A stretch of DNA of 64,000 nt from Amaricoccus macauensis (GCF_014201905.1 NZ_JACHFM010000004.1:186001-250000), one strand, 5' to 3'. Positions 26,572 to 36,804 are shown, counted from the first letter of the stretch. The notes: generated by a model from the sequence alone, not told the origin. Translations and numbers: made by a program.

Positions 26572-27582
26572 TCAGCGGCGCAGCATGGCGATGCGCACGA
26601 GCAGGCGCTCCACGAGTGCCATCGCTGGCACCGGACGCGAGGAGCGCAGCGTCAGTTCGGCCTCCATGAGCAGACCGAGCGCGGTCTCGAGGCGGTCGCG
26701 GCCGAAGGCGCGCGCCTGCCCCGCCATCCGGCTCCGTCGCGGCCCGAAGACCGGCGGCCGTGCCCGGGCGAGTGCGGCCTCCGGATCGCCGGCCGACGCG
26801 GCGGCGTGGAGCGTGCGGAAGTAGCGGCCGGCCGCGATCGTCACCGAGACGGCACTGCCGGCGCCGAGGTTGCGAAACGCCCGCGCAAGCCCGCGGGCGT
26901 CGCCTTCGCCGGCGAGCATCAGCACTTCGTCGATCTCCGCCTCGCCGGACGGCGGCGCCACTGCGGCCACGTCCTGCGAGGCAAGCGGCGACGCGTCACC
27001 GCGCTTGTAGAGCGCGAGCTTTTCGAGGAACTGCCGGAAGTCGCCGGGATCGAGCGTCCGCGCAAGCAGGTCGATCTCGCCCATCGCCTCGCGGCCGACG
27101 TTGGCGAGACCGGCGGCGGCGAGCGCCGCCTCGATCTCGGCCCGGTCCGGCGGATCATTGTAGACGGCGAGCGCGGCGGCGTTGCGCGCCGCCTCGAACG
27201 TCTTGCGCAGGCCGCTCGCGGCCCCGAGGCTGCCCGCCGTCACCACGACACGCGCGTCGCCCGCCGTCCAGTCTTCGAGCGCGGCCTTGATGGCGGCGAG
27301 CGCCGGCTCGCCGGCCTCTTCAACCAACACCGCGCGCGGCCCGGGGAAGAAGCCGACCGCCTTCACCGCGTCGAGAAGCATCGCCGGATCACGCCGGAGG
27401 TCGGTGCCGGCGAGGCGGGTGAGGCGCATCTCGTCGGCGGCCTTCGGGCCCACCAGCGCATCAACGAGCGTCTTGCGCTTCAGGGCCACCCGCATGGCGT
27501 CGGCACCATAGAGCAGAAATCCGGCCATCCCGGGGTCGGGCCGCGCGAGAACCTTCGCGGCGTCGCGCCCGGAGAGTTTCAC
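26572..27582 (-). CDS. holA: DNA polymerase III subunit delta
   Basis: 336-aa clamp-loader delta subunit that opens the beta sliding clamp. It shows the typical HolA start ([12 protein letters not shown]...GMAGFLLYGADAMRVALKRKTLVDALVG) with a degenerate P-loop region, an all-helical middle (FRQFLEKLALYKRGD) and the C-terminal helical collar. It overlaps lptE by 4 bp in the conserved leuS-lptE-holA order. Confidence 0.92.
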   Translation of the reverse strand: MKLSGRDAAKVLARPDPGMAGFLLYGADAMRVALKRKTLVDALVGPKAADEMRLTRLAGTDLRRDPAMLLDAVKAVGFFPGPRAVLVEEAGEPALAAIKAALEDWTAGDARVVVTAGSLGAASGLRKTFEAARNAAALAVYNDPPDRAEIEAALAAAGLANVGREAMGEIDLLARTLDPGDFRQFLEKLALYKRGDASPLASQDVAAVAPPSGEAEIDEVLMLAGEGDARGLARAFRNLGAGSAVSVTIAAGRYFRTLHAAASAGDPEAALARARPPVFGPRRSRMAGQARAFGRDRLETALGLLMEAELTLRSSRPVPAMALVERLLVRIAMLRR

Positions 27583-28091
27583 GCCCAGCCGTCGGCCGAG
27601 AGCGCCAGCCGCTGCACGATCTGATCCGCGAGCGTGACGGCGAGGCGCCGTTCCGCGTCGATCTCTGCCGCCCGCGCGGCAAAGGCGGTCGAGGCGACCG
27701 CGTCGGGCGCGTTGAAGCCCGTGACCGAGCGCACCACGCCCGAGGCAACCGGCAGGCCGCCGGTCACCGGCACGAGGGTGTATTCCGCCATGCCGTTCAC
27801 GCCGAATCGCGTCGTCACGTTTTCCTGCGTGAGCGCCGTGCCGGTGCTTTCGAGGACCAGCCGCACGGTCAGACGATAGGCGGGATCGACTGGCTGGCCG
27901 AGACGGTTCACCAGCCGCTCGCGCAGCTCGAACCCGGCCTTGCCGTCGATCAGGCCCACATCGACCCGCCCGGCCATGCGCGACGCGGACGCGCCCTCGC
28001 CATAGAGTGGCGCGAAGCCGCAGCCCGCCACGGGCAGCAGCGCGAGGAGCCCGAGCATCCGGCGGCGCGAGACGGCGTCAGACCACGACAT
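27579..28091 (-). CDS. lptE: LPS-assembly lipoprotein LptE
   Basis: 170-aa outer-membrane lipoprotein that plugs LptD during LPS insertion. The N-terminus has [17 protein letters not shown], a twin-Arg-containing signal with a lipobox (VAGC), then GFAPLYGEG, characteristic of LptE. It overlaps the end of leuS by 14 bp and holA by 4 bp. Sequence conservation in this family is low; the conserved neighbourhood supports the call. Confidence 0.9.
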   Translation of the reverse strand: MSWSDAVSRRRMLGLLALLPVAGCGFAPLYGEGASASRMAGRVDVGLIDGKAGFELRERLVNRLGQPVDPAYRLTVRLVLESTGTALTQENVTTRFGVNGMAEYTLVPVTGGLPVASGVVRSVTGFNAPDAVASTAFAARAAEIDAERRLAVTLADQIVQRLALSADGWA

Positions 28092-30630
28092 TGACGATCC
28101 GATCCGGCACGACGATGACGCGGCGCGGCGTCTTCCCGTCGAGCGCCCGCTGCACTGCCGGGTCCTGCAGCACCAGCGCCTCGACCGTCGCGGCGTCAGA
28201 GCCCGCGGGCACGGTGATCTCGGCCCGGCGCTTGCCGTTCACCTGCACCGGCAGCGTCACGGCCGCCTCGGCGAGCATCGCCGGATCCACGACCGGCCAC
28301 GGCGCCGCGGCGACGAGGCCCTCGCCTCCGACCAGCGCCCAGACGTCTTCGGCGAGGTGCGGCGTCATCGGAGCGACGAGCTGCGCCAGCGTGCGGAGCG
28401 CGAAGCGCCGGTCTTCCGCCGGCGCGCTCTCCGCCCGGCTGATCGCCGCCGTCAGCTCATAGATGCGCGCGATCGCCTTGTTGAAGGCAAAGCCCTCGAT
28501 GTCGGCCGTCACGTCGCGGATCGCCCGGTGCGCCGCGCGGAGCAGCGGCTCGGCGTCGCCGTCGCCACCTGCCGCCGTGCTCGCTTCGTGGGCGAGGCGC
28601 CAGACGCGCCCGAGATGCTTCGACGCCGCCTCGGCGCCCGAGGCCGTCCATTCCACGTCCCGGTCGGGCGGGCTGTCGGAGAGCACGAACCAGCGCGCGG
28701 TGTCGGCACCGTAGTGCGCGATGATGTCGGCCGGATCGACGACGTTCTTCTTCGACTTCGACATCTTGGTCGACGGCCCGACCTCGACCGGCGTCCCGTC
28801 GGCGAGGTGCGCGCCGGCCTCGTCGTGGATCACCTCGGACGGCTCGCGCCAGACCGGGCGGCCGTCGGCGCCGGCGGTGGAATATGTCTCGTGCGTCACC
28901 ATGCCCTGGGTGAAGAGCGCGTTGAACGGCTCGCCGGCCGACGCGGGCAGGTGGCCGGTCTTCACCATCGCCCGCGCGAAGAAGCGCGAGTAGAGCAGAT
29001 GCAGGATCGCGTGCTCGACGCCGCCGATGTACTGGTCGACGTTCATCCAGTAGCCGGCTTCGGCGAGATCGGTCGGGCCCTCGGCGTGCGGCGCGGTGAA
29101 GCGCGCGTAGTACCAGGACGAATCAACGAAGGTGTCCATCGTGTCGGTCTCGCGCCGCGCAGGCCCGCCACAGGTGGGGCACGTGGTCTTCGACCAGGTG
29201 GGATGGTGCTCGAGCGGGTTGCCGGGCTTCTCGAAGCTCACGTCATCGGGCAGGCGGACCGGCAGGTTCTCGCGCTTCTCCTGCACCACGCCGCAGGTCG
29301 GGCAGTGGATCACCGGAATCGGGCAGCCCCAGTAGCGCTGGCGGCTGACCCCCCAGTCGCGCAGGCGGTAGCGCACGACACCGGAGCCGATGCCCTTCGC
29401 CTCGCAGAGGTCGATTGCCGCCTCGACCGCCGCCTCGCCGGTCATCACACCGCCCTCACCGAGCGGGCGGACGTACTCGACCGGCTCGGTCTTCGGCGGC
29501 ACGAACGCCTCGGTCCCGACGCGGACGTCCGAGCCCTTCGCGGTGAAGACGTCCTCGACCGGCAGCCCGTACTTGCGGGCGAAATCGAGGTCGCGCTGGT
29601 CATGCGCCGGGCAGCCGAAGATCGCACCGGTGCCGTAGTCCATCAGGATGAAGTTCGCGATCCAGACCGGAAGCTCCCACGTGGGATCGAACGGGTGGGT
29701 GACGCGGATCCCGGTGTCGAGGCCGATCTTCGGCGCGGTCTCGATCTCCTCCTCCGAGGTGCCGGACTGGCGGCACTCGGCGATGAACGCCGCCACCTTC
29801 GGGTCGGAGGCGAGCGCCTTTGCCAGCGGATGCTCCGGCGCGATCGCCGCGAAGCTCGCGCCCATCAGCGTGTCCGGGCGGGTGGTGAAGACCTCGAGTC
29901 GCTCGAACCCCTCGGGGGCGCCCTTCGTCTCGAAGGCGAATTGCAGGCCCCGGCTCTTGCCGATCCAGTTGCGCTGCATGGTGCGCACCTTCTCGGGCCA
30001 GGCGTCGAGCCCGTCGATGGCGGCGAGCAGGTCGTCGGCCATGTCGGTGATGCGGAAGAACCACTGGACGAGCTCGCGCCGCTCGACGACCGCGCCGGAG
30101 CGCCAGCCGCGTCCATCGACCACCTGCTCGTTCGCGAGCACGGTCATGTCGACCGGATCCCAGTTCACCTGCGCGCTCTTGCGGGTGACGAGGCCGGCGT
30201 CGAGCATGTCTAGAAACAGCGCCTGCTGCCGGCCGTAGTACTCCGGGTCACAGGTGGCGAACTCGCGGCTCCAGTCGATCGACAGCCCGAGCGGCTTCAT
30301 CTGCGCCCGCATCGCGTCGATGTTCTGATAGGTCCAGGCGCCAGGCTGGACGCCCTTTTCCATGGCGGCGTTCTCGGCCGGCAGGCCGAAGGCGTCCCAG
30401 CCCATGGGGTGCAGCACGTTGTAGCCGCACGCCTTGCGATAGCGCGCCACCATGTCGCCCATGGTGTAGTTGCGCACGTGCCCCATGTGGATGCGGCCCG
30501 ACGGATAGGGGAACATCTCGAGGACGTAGTATTTCGGCCGCGCCGGATCGTGCCGCGCCTTGAAGATGCCGGCGTCCTCCCAGGCGAGCTGCCACTTCTG
30601 CTCGATCACACGGGGGTCGTAACGCGACAT
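28078..30630 (-). CDS. leuS: Leucyl-tRNA synthetase
   Basis: 850-aa class I synthetase charging tRNA-Leu. HIGH-like motif HMGH at residues 48-51, KMSKS intact as [10 protein letters not shown] in the C-terminal half, an editing (CP1) domain in between with the conserved [11 protein letters not shown], and a zinc-binding insertion with [10 protein letters not shown] and CPTCGG. The C-terminal domain ends [15 protein letters not shown]. First gene of leuS-lptE-holA; a perfect hairpin lies in its leader. Confidence 0.97.
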   Translation of the reverse strand: MSRYDPRVIEQKWQLAWEDAGIFKARHDPARPKYYVLEMFPYPSGRIHMGHVRNYTMGDMVARYRKACGYNVLHPMGWDAFGLPAENAAMEKGVQPGAWTYQNIDAMRAQMKPLGLSIDWSREFATCDPEYYGRQQALFLDMLDAGLVTRKSAQVNWDPVDMTVLANEQVVDGRGWRSGAVVERRELVQWFFRITDMADDLLAAIDGLDAWPEKVRTMQRNWIGKSRGLQFAFETKGAPEGFERLEVFTTRPDTLMGASFAAIAPEHPLAKALASDPKVAAFIAECRQSGTSEEEIETAPKIGLDTGIRVTHPFDPTWELPVWIANFILMDYGTGAIFGCPAHDQRDLDFARKYGLPVEDVFTAKGSDVRVGTEAFVPPKTEPVEYVRPLGEGGVMTGEAAVEAAIDLCEAKGIGSGVVRYRLRDWGVSRQRYWGCPIPVIHCPTCGVVQEKRENLPVRLPDDVSFEKPGNPLEHHPTWSKTTCPTCGGPARRETDTMDTFVDSSWYYARFTAPHAEGPTDLAEAGYWMNVDQYIGGVEHAILHLLYSRFFARAMVKTGHLPASAGEPFNALFTQGMVTHETYSTAGADGRPVWREPSEVIHDEAGAHLADGTPVEVGPSTKMSKSKKNVVDPADIIAHYGADTARWFVLSDSPPDRDVEWTASGAEAASKHLGRVWRLAHEASTAAGGDGDAEPLLRAAHRAIRDVTADIEGFAFNKAIARIYELTAAISRAESAPAEDRRFALRTLAQLVAPMTPHLAEDVWALVGGEGLVAAAPWPVVDPAMLAEAAVTLPVQVNGKRRAEITVPAGSDAATVEALVLQDPAVQRALDGKTPRRVIVVPDRIVNVVV

Positions 30631-30649
30631 GGGTAATCCTCGACAAGAC

Positions 30650-30673
30650 GGGGCCTCGTGCGACAGAGGCCCC
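30650..30673 (-). other. Hairpin in the leuS leader
   Basis: GGGGCCTC and GAGGCCCC form a perfect 8-bp stem with an 8-nt loop, 20-43 nt upstream of the leuS ATG and downstream of the DUF3576 gene. On the transcribed strand GTCTTGTC follows, a poor T-run. Could be a partial terminator of the upstream gene or an attenuator for leuS. Confidence 0.4.
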
Positions 30674-30711
30674 GGAGAGACAAGTCTCGAAAGGCGACGG
30701 CGGTCAGCGGA

Positions 30712-31188
30712 TCACTGGCCCGCCACGGCAATGCGCATCTGACGGGCGCGGGTGAGGATCGCGTCCTCGAGCGCCTTGTTCTCCGCCACGCCCACCGGCA
30801 CCGCGCGGCCGCCCTGCTGACGGTAGGCAGCGACCTTGAGCGCCCGCGCATCAAGCGAGGGATCGGAGATATAGACAGTCACCCGGTAGGCGCCGCCGTT
30901 GAGGCTGCCCCAGTCGGTGACGATGAGACCGGAGAACGGGTCGGCAGCCTCGAGCGGCAGGAATGACAGCGTGTCGAGCGATGCCTGCCACAGGAAGCGA
31001 TTGACCGCGACCTGGCGATTCACATCGCCGCGGTGGCGGAACAGGTCGAAAATGCTCTCGTCGCTGATCTCCTGCTCGGCGTTCCGGCGCTCAAGCGCCT
31101 TCTGTCGCTGGAGATCGGCATCCCCACCACAAGCACTCAGCGCCACGAGGGCGGCAAGGGCGAGACAGATTGCGCGCTTGTCTATCAC
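30712..31188 (-). CDS. DUF3576 domain lipoprotein
   Basis: 158-aa lipoprotein. The N-terminus (LALAALVALSACGG) is a lipoprotein signal with lipobox LSAC. The remainder matches DUF3576 as found upstream of leuS in Rhodobacterales (ESIFDLFRHRGDVNRQVAVNRFLW, DPFSGLIVTDWG). Function unknown; probably attached to the outer membrane. Confidence 0.88.
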   Translation of the reverse strand: MIDKRAICLALAALVALSACGGDADLQRQKALERRNAEQEISDESIFDLFRHRGDVNRQVAVNRFLWQASLDTLSFLPLEAADPFSGLIVTDWGSLNGGAYRVTVYISDPSLDARALKVAAYRQQGGRAVPVGVAENKALEDAILTRARQMRIAVAGQ

Positions 31189-31431
31189 GAGCCGAACAGT
31201 CCCTCAGGCATCTTCGCGCGGTGTGTAAAGAGAACCCCAGCGCCCGGCAAGCCCAAAGCATGAGGTGCGCCCCCGGGGCCACTGTGGCGTCCTTGCATCA
31301 GGGGCGCGGGCAATCTTCCCCCTGCCTGCCATTCGCTTGCCCTGAGAGAGCCGATGAGAGATGACAGGCTCACGGGTCCGGGATGTCTCGGATTTGAGAT
31401 GGGTTTCAAAGAAGAACCACGAGGAAAAGCG

Positions 31432-32478
31432 ATGAAGAAGGTGCTCTTCGCAACCACCGCGTTCGCCGGCCTGGCGATTGCCGGTGTGGCCTCGGCCCAG
31501 GGTATCGCGCTGTTCGGCGACGCCCGTCTGGGTCTTGGCTATAACATCCAGAACGACGGCACGACCTGGTACGGCGACGACGGCGAGGTCCAGGACGACC
31601 TGCGCGCTGTCTCCCGCGTCCGGTTCGGCGTCAACATGACCGGTGAGACCGATAGCGGCATCACCTTCGGCGCGACCATCCGTGCGGACAACTCCGCTGG
31701 CGGCCACGGCGGCACCGAAGGCCAGCGTGCCGGCGAAGTGTTCGTGTCGGGCAGCTGGGGTACGCTGACCTTTGGTGACACCAACGCTGCCGACGAGCAG
31801 TGGGTCGGCGACGTGCCGGGCGATCTCTCGCTCACCAGCCTCGGCGAGCGTGACGAGACCGCGTTCATCTCGAACGGCGGCAGCTTCGGCAACGACTACG
31901 CCGGCAGCTTCGCGGCGAACCCGGCGGCGCGTCCGACCGTTCGTTACGACTTCGACATCGCCGGCTTCGGCATCTCGGCGTCGTCCAACCGTGATCTCGA
32001 CGACATCACCGTCGGCACCGGCTACTCCGCCGACTTCGGCGGCGGCACTTGGGCGTTCGGCATCGGCTACAACAACTTCACCGGCTTCACCTCGACGACC
32101 GGCATTGACTACGAGGACGGCACCCAGTGGTCGGCCGGCCTGAAGGGCGAGTACGAGAACTTCTCGTTCGGCGTGACCTACGTCACCACCGACATGGACG
32201 GCGACTCCGACCCGAAGTTTGACTCGCTGCTCGTCGGCGGTGAGTTCGGCTTCGACGCCTTCACGCTCGGTGCCTACTACGGCAACATCCTGAAGGCCGA
32301 AGGCGTTCTCGCGGATGAGGCCGGTGGCATGACCGACCTCGGCGACATCGACGGCAACGACACCTTCGCGGTCACCGGCAAGTACGACCTCGGCGGCGGC
32401 GCCTCGATCAACGGCGGCGTGGGCCAGGACTACAACGGCGACACCGTCGGCGACTTCGGTATCAAGATGGCGTTCTGA
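31432..32478 (+). CDS. Outer-membrane porin
   Basis: 348-aa general porin. Signal peptide MKKVLFATTAFAGLAIAGVASA, mature start QGIALFGDARLGLGYN, then alternating amphipathic beta strands rich in Gly, Asp and aromatic residues, ending in the C-terminal Phe (KMAF) required for outer-membrane insertion. The negatively charged extracellular loops (DGDSDPKFD, DIDGNDTFA) resemble Rhodobacter-type porins. ATG at 31432 has GAGGAAAA upstream; the 243-bp leader holds no further gene. Ends in a strong terminator. Confidence 0.93.
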   Translation: MKKVLFATTAFAGLAIAGVASAQGIALFGDARLGLGYNIQNDGTTWYGDDGEVQDDLRAVSRVRFGVNMTGETDSGITFGATIRADNSAGGHGGTEGQRAGEVFVSGSWGTLTFGDTNAADEQWVGDVPGDLSLTSLGERDETAFISNGGSFGNDYAGSFAANPAARPTVRYDFDIAGFGISASSNRDLDDITVGTGYSADFGGGTWAFGIGYNNFTGFTSTTGIDYEDGTQWSAGLKGEYENFSFGVTYVTTDMDGDSDPKFDSLLVGGEFGFDAFTLGAYYGNILKAEGVLADEAGGMTDLGDIDGNDTFAVTGKYDLGGGASINGGVGQDYNGDTVGDFGIKMAF

Positions 32479-32503
32479 TCCCGAAAACGGGACAGTGAGA
32501 GGG

Positions 32504-32533
32504 AAAGGCGGGCTCCGGCCCGCCTTTCTTTTT
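32504..32533 (+). terminator. Intrinsic terminator of the porin gene
   Basis: AAAGGCGGGC, loop TCCG, GCCCGCCTTT, then CTTTTT: perfect 10-bp stem with a T-run, 26 bp after the porin stop. Confidence 0.95.
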
Positions 32534-32602
32534 GGCGTGCTCTGGATCAGAGGTTGCCCCTGCCCTATGGTCGCAGCCCCTAGCCGAGCCGGAGTCCGCC
32601 CC

Positions 32603-33256
32603 ATGGCCCTCGCAGACATCGAAGCCCGCATCGCGGCGGCCGCGGCCCGTTCCGGCCGCGCGCCGGAATCGGTCACCCTCGTCGCCGTCTCCAAGGTGCA
32701 GCCGGAAGACCGGGTGCGTGCCGTCATCGCCGCGGGCCAGCGGGTCTTCGGCGAAAACCGCGTGCAGGAGGCGGAGGGTCGGTGGACCCCGCTCAGGGCC
32801 GAAGTGTCCGACATCACGCTCCATCTGGTCGGCCCGCTCCAGACCAACAAGCTCAACAAGGCCCTGGCACTCTTCGACGCCATTCACAGCGTCGATCGCG
32901 ACAGCCTCGCCCGGAAGCTTGCCGAGGCGGTTCAGGCCCGCGGCGCCTGCCCGACGCTGTTCGTCCAGGTGAACACCGGCCGCGAGCCGCAGAAGGCGGG
33001 CATCGACCCTGACGAGCTCGACGCCTTCCTCATGCGGCTGCGCGGCGACTATGCGCTTCCGGTCTTCGGCCTCATGGTGATTCCTCCCGCGGACGAGGAC
33101 CCGGCACCGCACTTCACCGCGCTCGCGGAAATGGCGGCGCGAAATGGCCTCACCGGGCTCTCCATGGGCATGAGCGACGACTTCGAGACGGCGATCGCGC
33201 ATGGCGCCACCCATGTGCGCGTCGGATCGGCGCTCTTCGGCAGCCGGACCGGCTGA
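32603..33256 (+). CDS. YggS family pyridoxal phosphate-binding protein
   Basis: 217-aa single-domain TIM-barrel PLP homeostasis protein (YggS/PLPBP). The PLP Lys is in LVAVSKVQPEDRV, followed by FGENRVQEAEGRW and the phosphate-binding C-terminal GMSDDFETAIAHGATHVRVG. ATG at 32603 is chosen as the family-like start, with a GGAG upstream; the longer frame crosses the porin terminator. No enzymatic activity is established for the family. Confidence 0.93.
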   Translation: MALADIEARIAAAAARSGRAPESVTLVAVSKVQPEDRVRAVIAAGQRVFGENRVQEAEGRWTPLRAEVSDITLHLVGPLQTNKLNKALALFDAIHSVDRDSLARKLAEAVQARGACPTLFVQVNTGREPQKAGIDPDELDAFLMRLRGDYALPVFGLMVIPPADEDPAPHFTALAEMAARNGLTGLSMGMSDDFETAIAHGATHVRVGSALFGSRTG

Positions 33257-33467
33257 CCCCCGAAAACGACAGCCTCCCGACAGGTTCGGCCGCTATCAGA
33301 GGGGGCCGGACGGGATCGCACGACCCTCGCCTCGAGGGTCTTGCGCGCTGTCTGGCATGCCCGAAAGGGTCGCCGACCGCGTCATCAAAGGTTCACTGTG
33401 CTCCCCCTCCCCAGCGGGTAAGAGAGCGCCAAACAGCAGCGGCCAGCGTAGAAGAAGGTTGAGAGAC

Positions 33468-34433
33468 ATGAACGAGAGGCAGGTGGTCGAGGACTTGCAG
33501 ATGGTCGAGGACTTGCAGGATGCCGAGAACCGGCGGAATGCCGAGGACTGGCTGGCGGCGGAACTCGCCGACACCCTGGACGAAGACTACGAGCTCGAGA
33601 TTTCAGAACCGGCGATCAGCAACGAGATCCGCCGGATCTATCGCCGGCACCATCCCGCGGCGATCGACCGGGTCACCTACTTCCGCACCCTGCTCCATCT
33701 CCAGTCCGAGCTCATCAAGCTTCAGGACTGGGTGCAGCACAGCAAGGAAAAGATCGTCGTCATCTTCGAGGGCCGCGACTCCGCGGGCAAGGGCGGGGTC
33801 ATCAAGCGCATCACCCAGCGGCTGAACCCGCGGGTCGTGCGCGTCGTGGCACTGCCCGCGCCGTCCGACCGCGAGAAGACCCAGTGGTACTTCCAGCGCT
33901 ACGTGCCGCACCTGCCGGCCGGCGGCGAGATCGTGCTGTTCGACCGCTCCTGGTACAACCGTTCCGGCGTCGAGCGGGTCATGGGGTTCGCCGACGAGGA
34001 TGAGGTCGAGCAGTTCTTCAACGATGTCCCCGAGTTCGAGCGGATGCTGGTCCGCTCCGGTATCCGGCTGGTGAAATACTGGTTCTCGATCACCGACGAG
34101 GAGCAGCAGCTCCGCTTCCTGATGCGCATCCACGATCCGCTGAAGCAGTGGAAGCTCTCGCCGATGGACCTGAAGAGCCGGGTGCGCTGGGAGGACTACA
34201 CCAAGGCCAAGGAAGAGATGTTCGACCGTACGAACATTCCCGAAGCGCCCTGGTACATCGTCGAAGGCAACGACAAGAAGCGTGCCCGCCTGAATTGCAT
34301 CGACCACCTCCTCGGGCTCATCCCCTACCAGCCGGTCGAGCACGAAGAGATCCATCTGCCCGAGCGCATCTTCAACCCGAACTACGAGCGGGAGGTGCTG
34401 CCGAAGGAACTCTACGTTCCCGAGAAGTACTGA
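33468..34433 (+). CDS. ppk2: Polyphosphate kinase 2
   Basis: 321-aa PPK2 that transfers phosphate between polyphosphate and nucleotides. Walker A GRDSAGKGG, lid segment PSDREKTQWYFQRYVPHLP, Walker B FDRSWYNRSGVERVMGF, and the C-terminal NPNYEREVLPKELYVPEKY are all present. The first ~40 residues are an acidic extension containing a duplicated six-residue unit (VVEDLQ, MVEDLQ) encoded by an 18-bp tandem repeat. ATG at 33468 lies downstream of GGTTGAGAGAC; 211 bp separates it from YggS. Confidence 0.94.
   Translation: MNERQVVEDLQMVEDLQDAENRRNAEDWLAAELADTLDEDYELEISEPAISNEIRRIYRRHHPAAIDRVTYFRTLLHLQSELIKLQDWVQHSKEKIVVIFEGRDSAGKGGVIKRITQRLNPRVVRVVALPAPSDREKTQWYFQRYVPHLPAGGEIVLFDRSWYNRSGVERVMGFADEDEVEQFFNDVPEFERMLVRSGIRLVKYWFSITDEEQQLRFLMRIHDPLKQWKLSPMDLKSRVRWEDYTKAKEEMFDRTNIPEAPWYIVEGNDKKRARLNCIDHLLGLIPYQPVEHEEIHLPERIFNPNYEREVLPKELYVPEKY
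33484..33519 (+). repeat. 18-bp tandem duplication in the ppk2 5' coding end
   Basis: Two adjacent 18-bp copies (TGGTCGAGGACTTGCAGA and the same with final G) that differ at one base, in frame near codon 6. The near-identity indicates a recent in-frame duplication or slippage-prone site. Confidence 0.85.
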
Positions 34434-34440
34434 AATCTTC

Positions 34441-34463
34441 CCCGGGGGGGCATCCTCCCCGGG
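34441..34463 (+). terminator. G/C-rich hairpin after ppk2
   Basis: CCCGGGGGG pairs with CTCCCCGGG (one G-T pair), loop GCATC, 8 bp after the ppk2 stop. No T-run follows, so it is a weak or Rho-assisted terminator at most. Confidence 0.4.
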
Positions 34464-34594
34464 CATTCGTCCTCGGCCGCCCCGGAGCAGCCGGCGGGAG
34501 ACACTCCCCGCCCGCGCTCCGGGTCCGCCGGGTTGTCCCCCATGACCTGGCCGGGTAGACCCCTGCCAGGAGTCGTTGCTTGTGGAGTACCCCG

Positions 34595-35482
34595 ATGAGT
34601 GGAACGGTGAGGATCGCCGCCGGGAGTATCCTGATCGGCATCCTCGTGCTCGGGATCAAGTGGCTCGCCTACATGGTGACCGGTTCGGTCGCGCTGTATT
34701 CGGATGCCCTCGAAAGCTTCGTCAACGTGGTGACCGCCATCGCGGCGCTGCTCGCGGTCCGGCTCTCCGAGCAGCCGGCCGACCACAACCATCCCTACGG
34801 CCACCACAAGGTCGAGTACTTCAGCGCCGTTCTGGCGGGTGCGCTGATCATGGTCGCCGCCCTTCTCATCCTGCGCGAGGCCTGGGGCGCCATCCAAGCG
34901 CCGCGCACCATCGAGGCGCCGGGGCTCGGTCTCGCGCTCGCCGGTGTCGCGAGCGTCATCAATGCGCTCTGGAGCTGGCTGCTGGTCAGTCGCGGCCGCA
35001 AGCTGCGATCGCCCGCGCTCGTCGCGGATGGCGAGCATCTCATCTCGGACGTCATCACCTCGGTCGGGGTGGTGATCGGCATCGCGCTCGCGATCTATAC
35101 CGGATGGGCGATCCTCGATCCGGCGCTGGCCGGGTTCGTCGCCCTCAACATCCTGTGGTCCGGCTGGCGGGTGATCCGGGATTCGCTCGGTGGCCTGATG
35201 GACGAGGCGGTGTCGGATCAGGAGCTTGAGCGCATCCGCGGAGTGATCGCCCAGAACGCGGAAGGCGCCATCGAGGCCCACGACGTGCGCACCCGCAACG
35301 CGGGCCGCGTGACCTTCATCGACTTCCACCTCGTGGTGCCGGCCCAGATGCCGGTGAGCGACGCGCACGACATCTGCGACCGCATCGAGCGGGAGCTGAA
35401 GGAGACGGTCGAGGGCTCGCTCATCACCATCCACGTGGAGCCGGAGAACAAGGCCAAGCACAGCGGCGTCGTCGTGGTTTGA
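34595..35482 (+). CDS. Cation diffusion facilitator (CDF) metal efflux protein
   Basis: 295-aa CDF antiporter exporting a divalent metal (Zn, Fe, Co or Mn type). Six membrane segments; metal site residues appear as SDALESFVN in TM2 and HLISDVITS in TM5; a His-rich start of the TM2-TM3 loop reads DHNHPYGHHKVEY. The C-terminal cytosolic domain (about 210-295) has the ferredoxin-like fold with HDVRTRNAGRVTFIDFHLVV. ATG at 34595 has GGAG seven bases upstream; a TTG at 34580 is an alternative. Metal not predictable from sequence alone. Confidence 0.9.
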   Translation: MSGTVRIAAGSILIGILVLGIKWLAYMVTGSVALYSDALESFVNVVTAIAALLAVRLSEQPADHNHPYGHHKVEYFSAVLAGALIMVAALLILREAWGAIQAPRTIEAPGLGLALAGVASVINALWSWLLVSRGRKLRSPALVADGEHLISDVITSVGVVIGIALAIYTGWAILDPALAGFVALNILWSGWRVIRDSLGGLMDEAVSDQELERIRGVIAQNAEGAIEAHDVRTRNAGRVTFIDFHLVVPAQMPVSDAHDICDRIERELKETVEGSLITIHVEPENKAKHSGVVVV

Positions 35483-35538
35483 CGCGGGGGCGTTGCGCGG
35501 AGCAAATGTTTCGCGACAACCGGTTCCATGGAGTCCCG

Positions 35539-36777
35539 ATGACCACGCCCCTCGCCCTTGTGCTCAACGCCGGCTCTTCGTCGCTGAAGTTCGCCCTCTA
35601 CGACATCGCCGCCGCGCCGGTCGAGCGGGCGCGGGGCATCGTCGAGCGCATTGGTGGCGCCCCGCGGCTGAAGGCGGCGTTCCGCGCCGATCTGCCCTCG
35701 GTCGCCCGCGATCTCGCCTCCGAGGCGGTGCATGACCACGCCGGCGCCCTCGGTGCGGTCCTGTTCCTCATCGAGGCGTCGTTTCCGGATGCACGCATCG
35801 TCACGGTCGGTCATCGCGTGGTCCACGGCGGGACAACCTACGCCGCGCCGATCGTGGTGACGCCCGAGGTTCTCGCCGAGCTCACGCGGCTGATCCCGTT
35901 CGCGCCGATCCATCAGCCGCACAACGTCTCGGGCATCGAGGCGGCGCAGGCCGCCTTTCCCGATGCGCTGCAGGTCGCCTGCTTCGACACTGCCTTCCAC
36001 CGCACCCAGCCGTGGGTAAACGACACCTACGCGTTGCCGCCCGATTACTATGCCCGTGGCGTACGGCGCTACGGGTTCCACGGGCTGAGCTACGAATACG
36101 TCTCGGGCGAGCTTGCCCGGATCGCGCCGGAGCGCGCCGCGGGGCGGGTGGTGATTGCCCATCTCGGCAACGGCGCCTCGATGTGCGCGGTGGAGGGCGG
36201 GCGCTCCATCTCCTCGACCATGGGCTTCACCCCGCTCGACGGCCTGCCCATGGGCACGCGCTGCGGCCAGATCGACCCGGGCGTCATCTTCTACATGCTG
36301 GCGGAGGAGGAGCGGCCGATCGACGACGTGCAAACGCTGCTCTACACCGAGTCCGGGCTTCTCGGCCTCTCGGGGCTGTCGAACGACATGCGCACTCTGG
36401 AGGCGAGCGGTACGGCCGAGGCGGATGCGGCGATTGCCTACTATACCGCGCGGATCCGCGAGCAGGTCGGCCGTCTCGCCGCCACCCTCGGCGGGCTCGA
36501 CGCCCTCGTCTTCACCGCCGGGATCGGCGAGAACTCGCCGCGTATCCGCGCGGAGGTCTGCGAGCGGCTCGGCTGGATCGGCATCGAGCTCGACCCGGAG
36601 CGCAACGCTGCCAGCGCCGAGGTCATCACCACGTCCGCGAGCCCGGTCGAAGTCCGCGTCGTCCCGACCGATGAAGAAATCGTTATAGTCCGGGCCGCGA
36701 AATCCCTGTGGGAAGCGGGTGATGCGGCGTGCCGCCCCTTTCCTCCCGACCGTCGCCTGAGCGATACCAAAGTCTGA
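35539..36777 (+). CDS. ackA: Acetate kinase
   Basis: 412-aa acetate/propionate kinase interconverting acetate plus ATP and acetyl phosphate. Signature VLNAGSSSLKFALYD at the N-terminus, GHRVVHGG, catalytic FDTAFH, and GTRCGQIDPGVIFYM, ending with ALVFTAGIGENSP and the ATP-binding C-terminal region. ATG at 35539 has GGAG six bases upstream. No phosphotransacetylase gene is adjacent. Confidence 0.95.
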   Translation: MTTPLALVLNAGSSSLKFALYDIAAAPVERARGIVERIGGAPRLKAAFRADLPSVARDLASEAVHDHAGALGAVLFLIEASFPDARIVTVGHRVVHGGTTYAAPIVVTPEVLAELTRLIPFAPIHQPHNVSGIEAAQAAFPDALQVACFDTAFHRTQPWVNDTYALPPDYYARGVRRYGFHGLSYEYVSGELARIAPERAAGRVVIAHLGNGASMCAVEGGRSISSTMGFTPLDGLPMGTRCGQIDPGVIFYMLAEEERPIDDVQTLLYTESGLLGLSGLSNDMRTLEASGTAEADAAIAYYTARIREQVGRLAATLGGLDALVFTAGIGENSPRIRAEVCERLGWIGIELDPERNAASAEVITTSASPVEVRVVPTDEEIVIVRAAKSLWEAGDAACRPFPPDRRLSDTKV

Positions 36778-36804
36778 ATACCCCCAACAGTGAGGATTGA
36801 CCCT

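Noticed and set aside
30631-30711. T-box or Leu attenuator for leuS
   Set aside because: Only one 8-bp hairpin is present; no leader peptide with Leu codons and no T-box consensus.
34464-34594. Metal-sensing riboswitch upstream of the CDF gene
   Set aside because: The GC-rich leader can form hairpins, but no conserved core of a known metal riboswitch (yybP-ykoY, NiCo, M-box) could be recognised.
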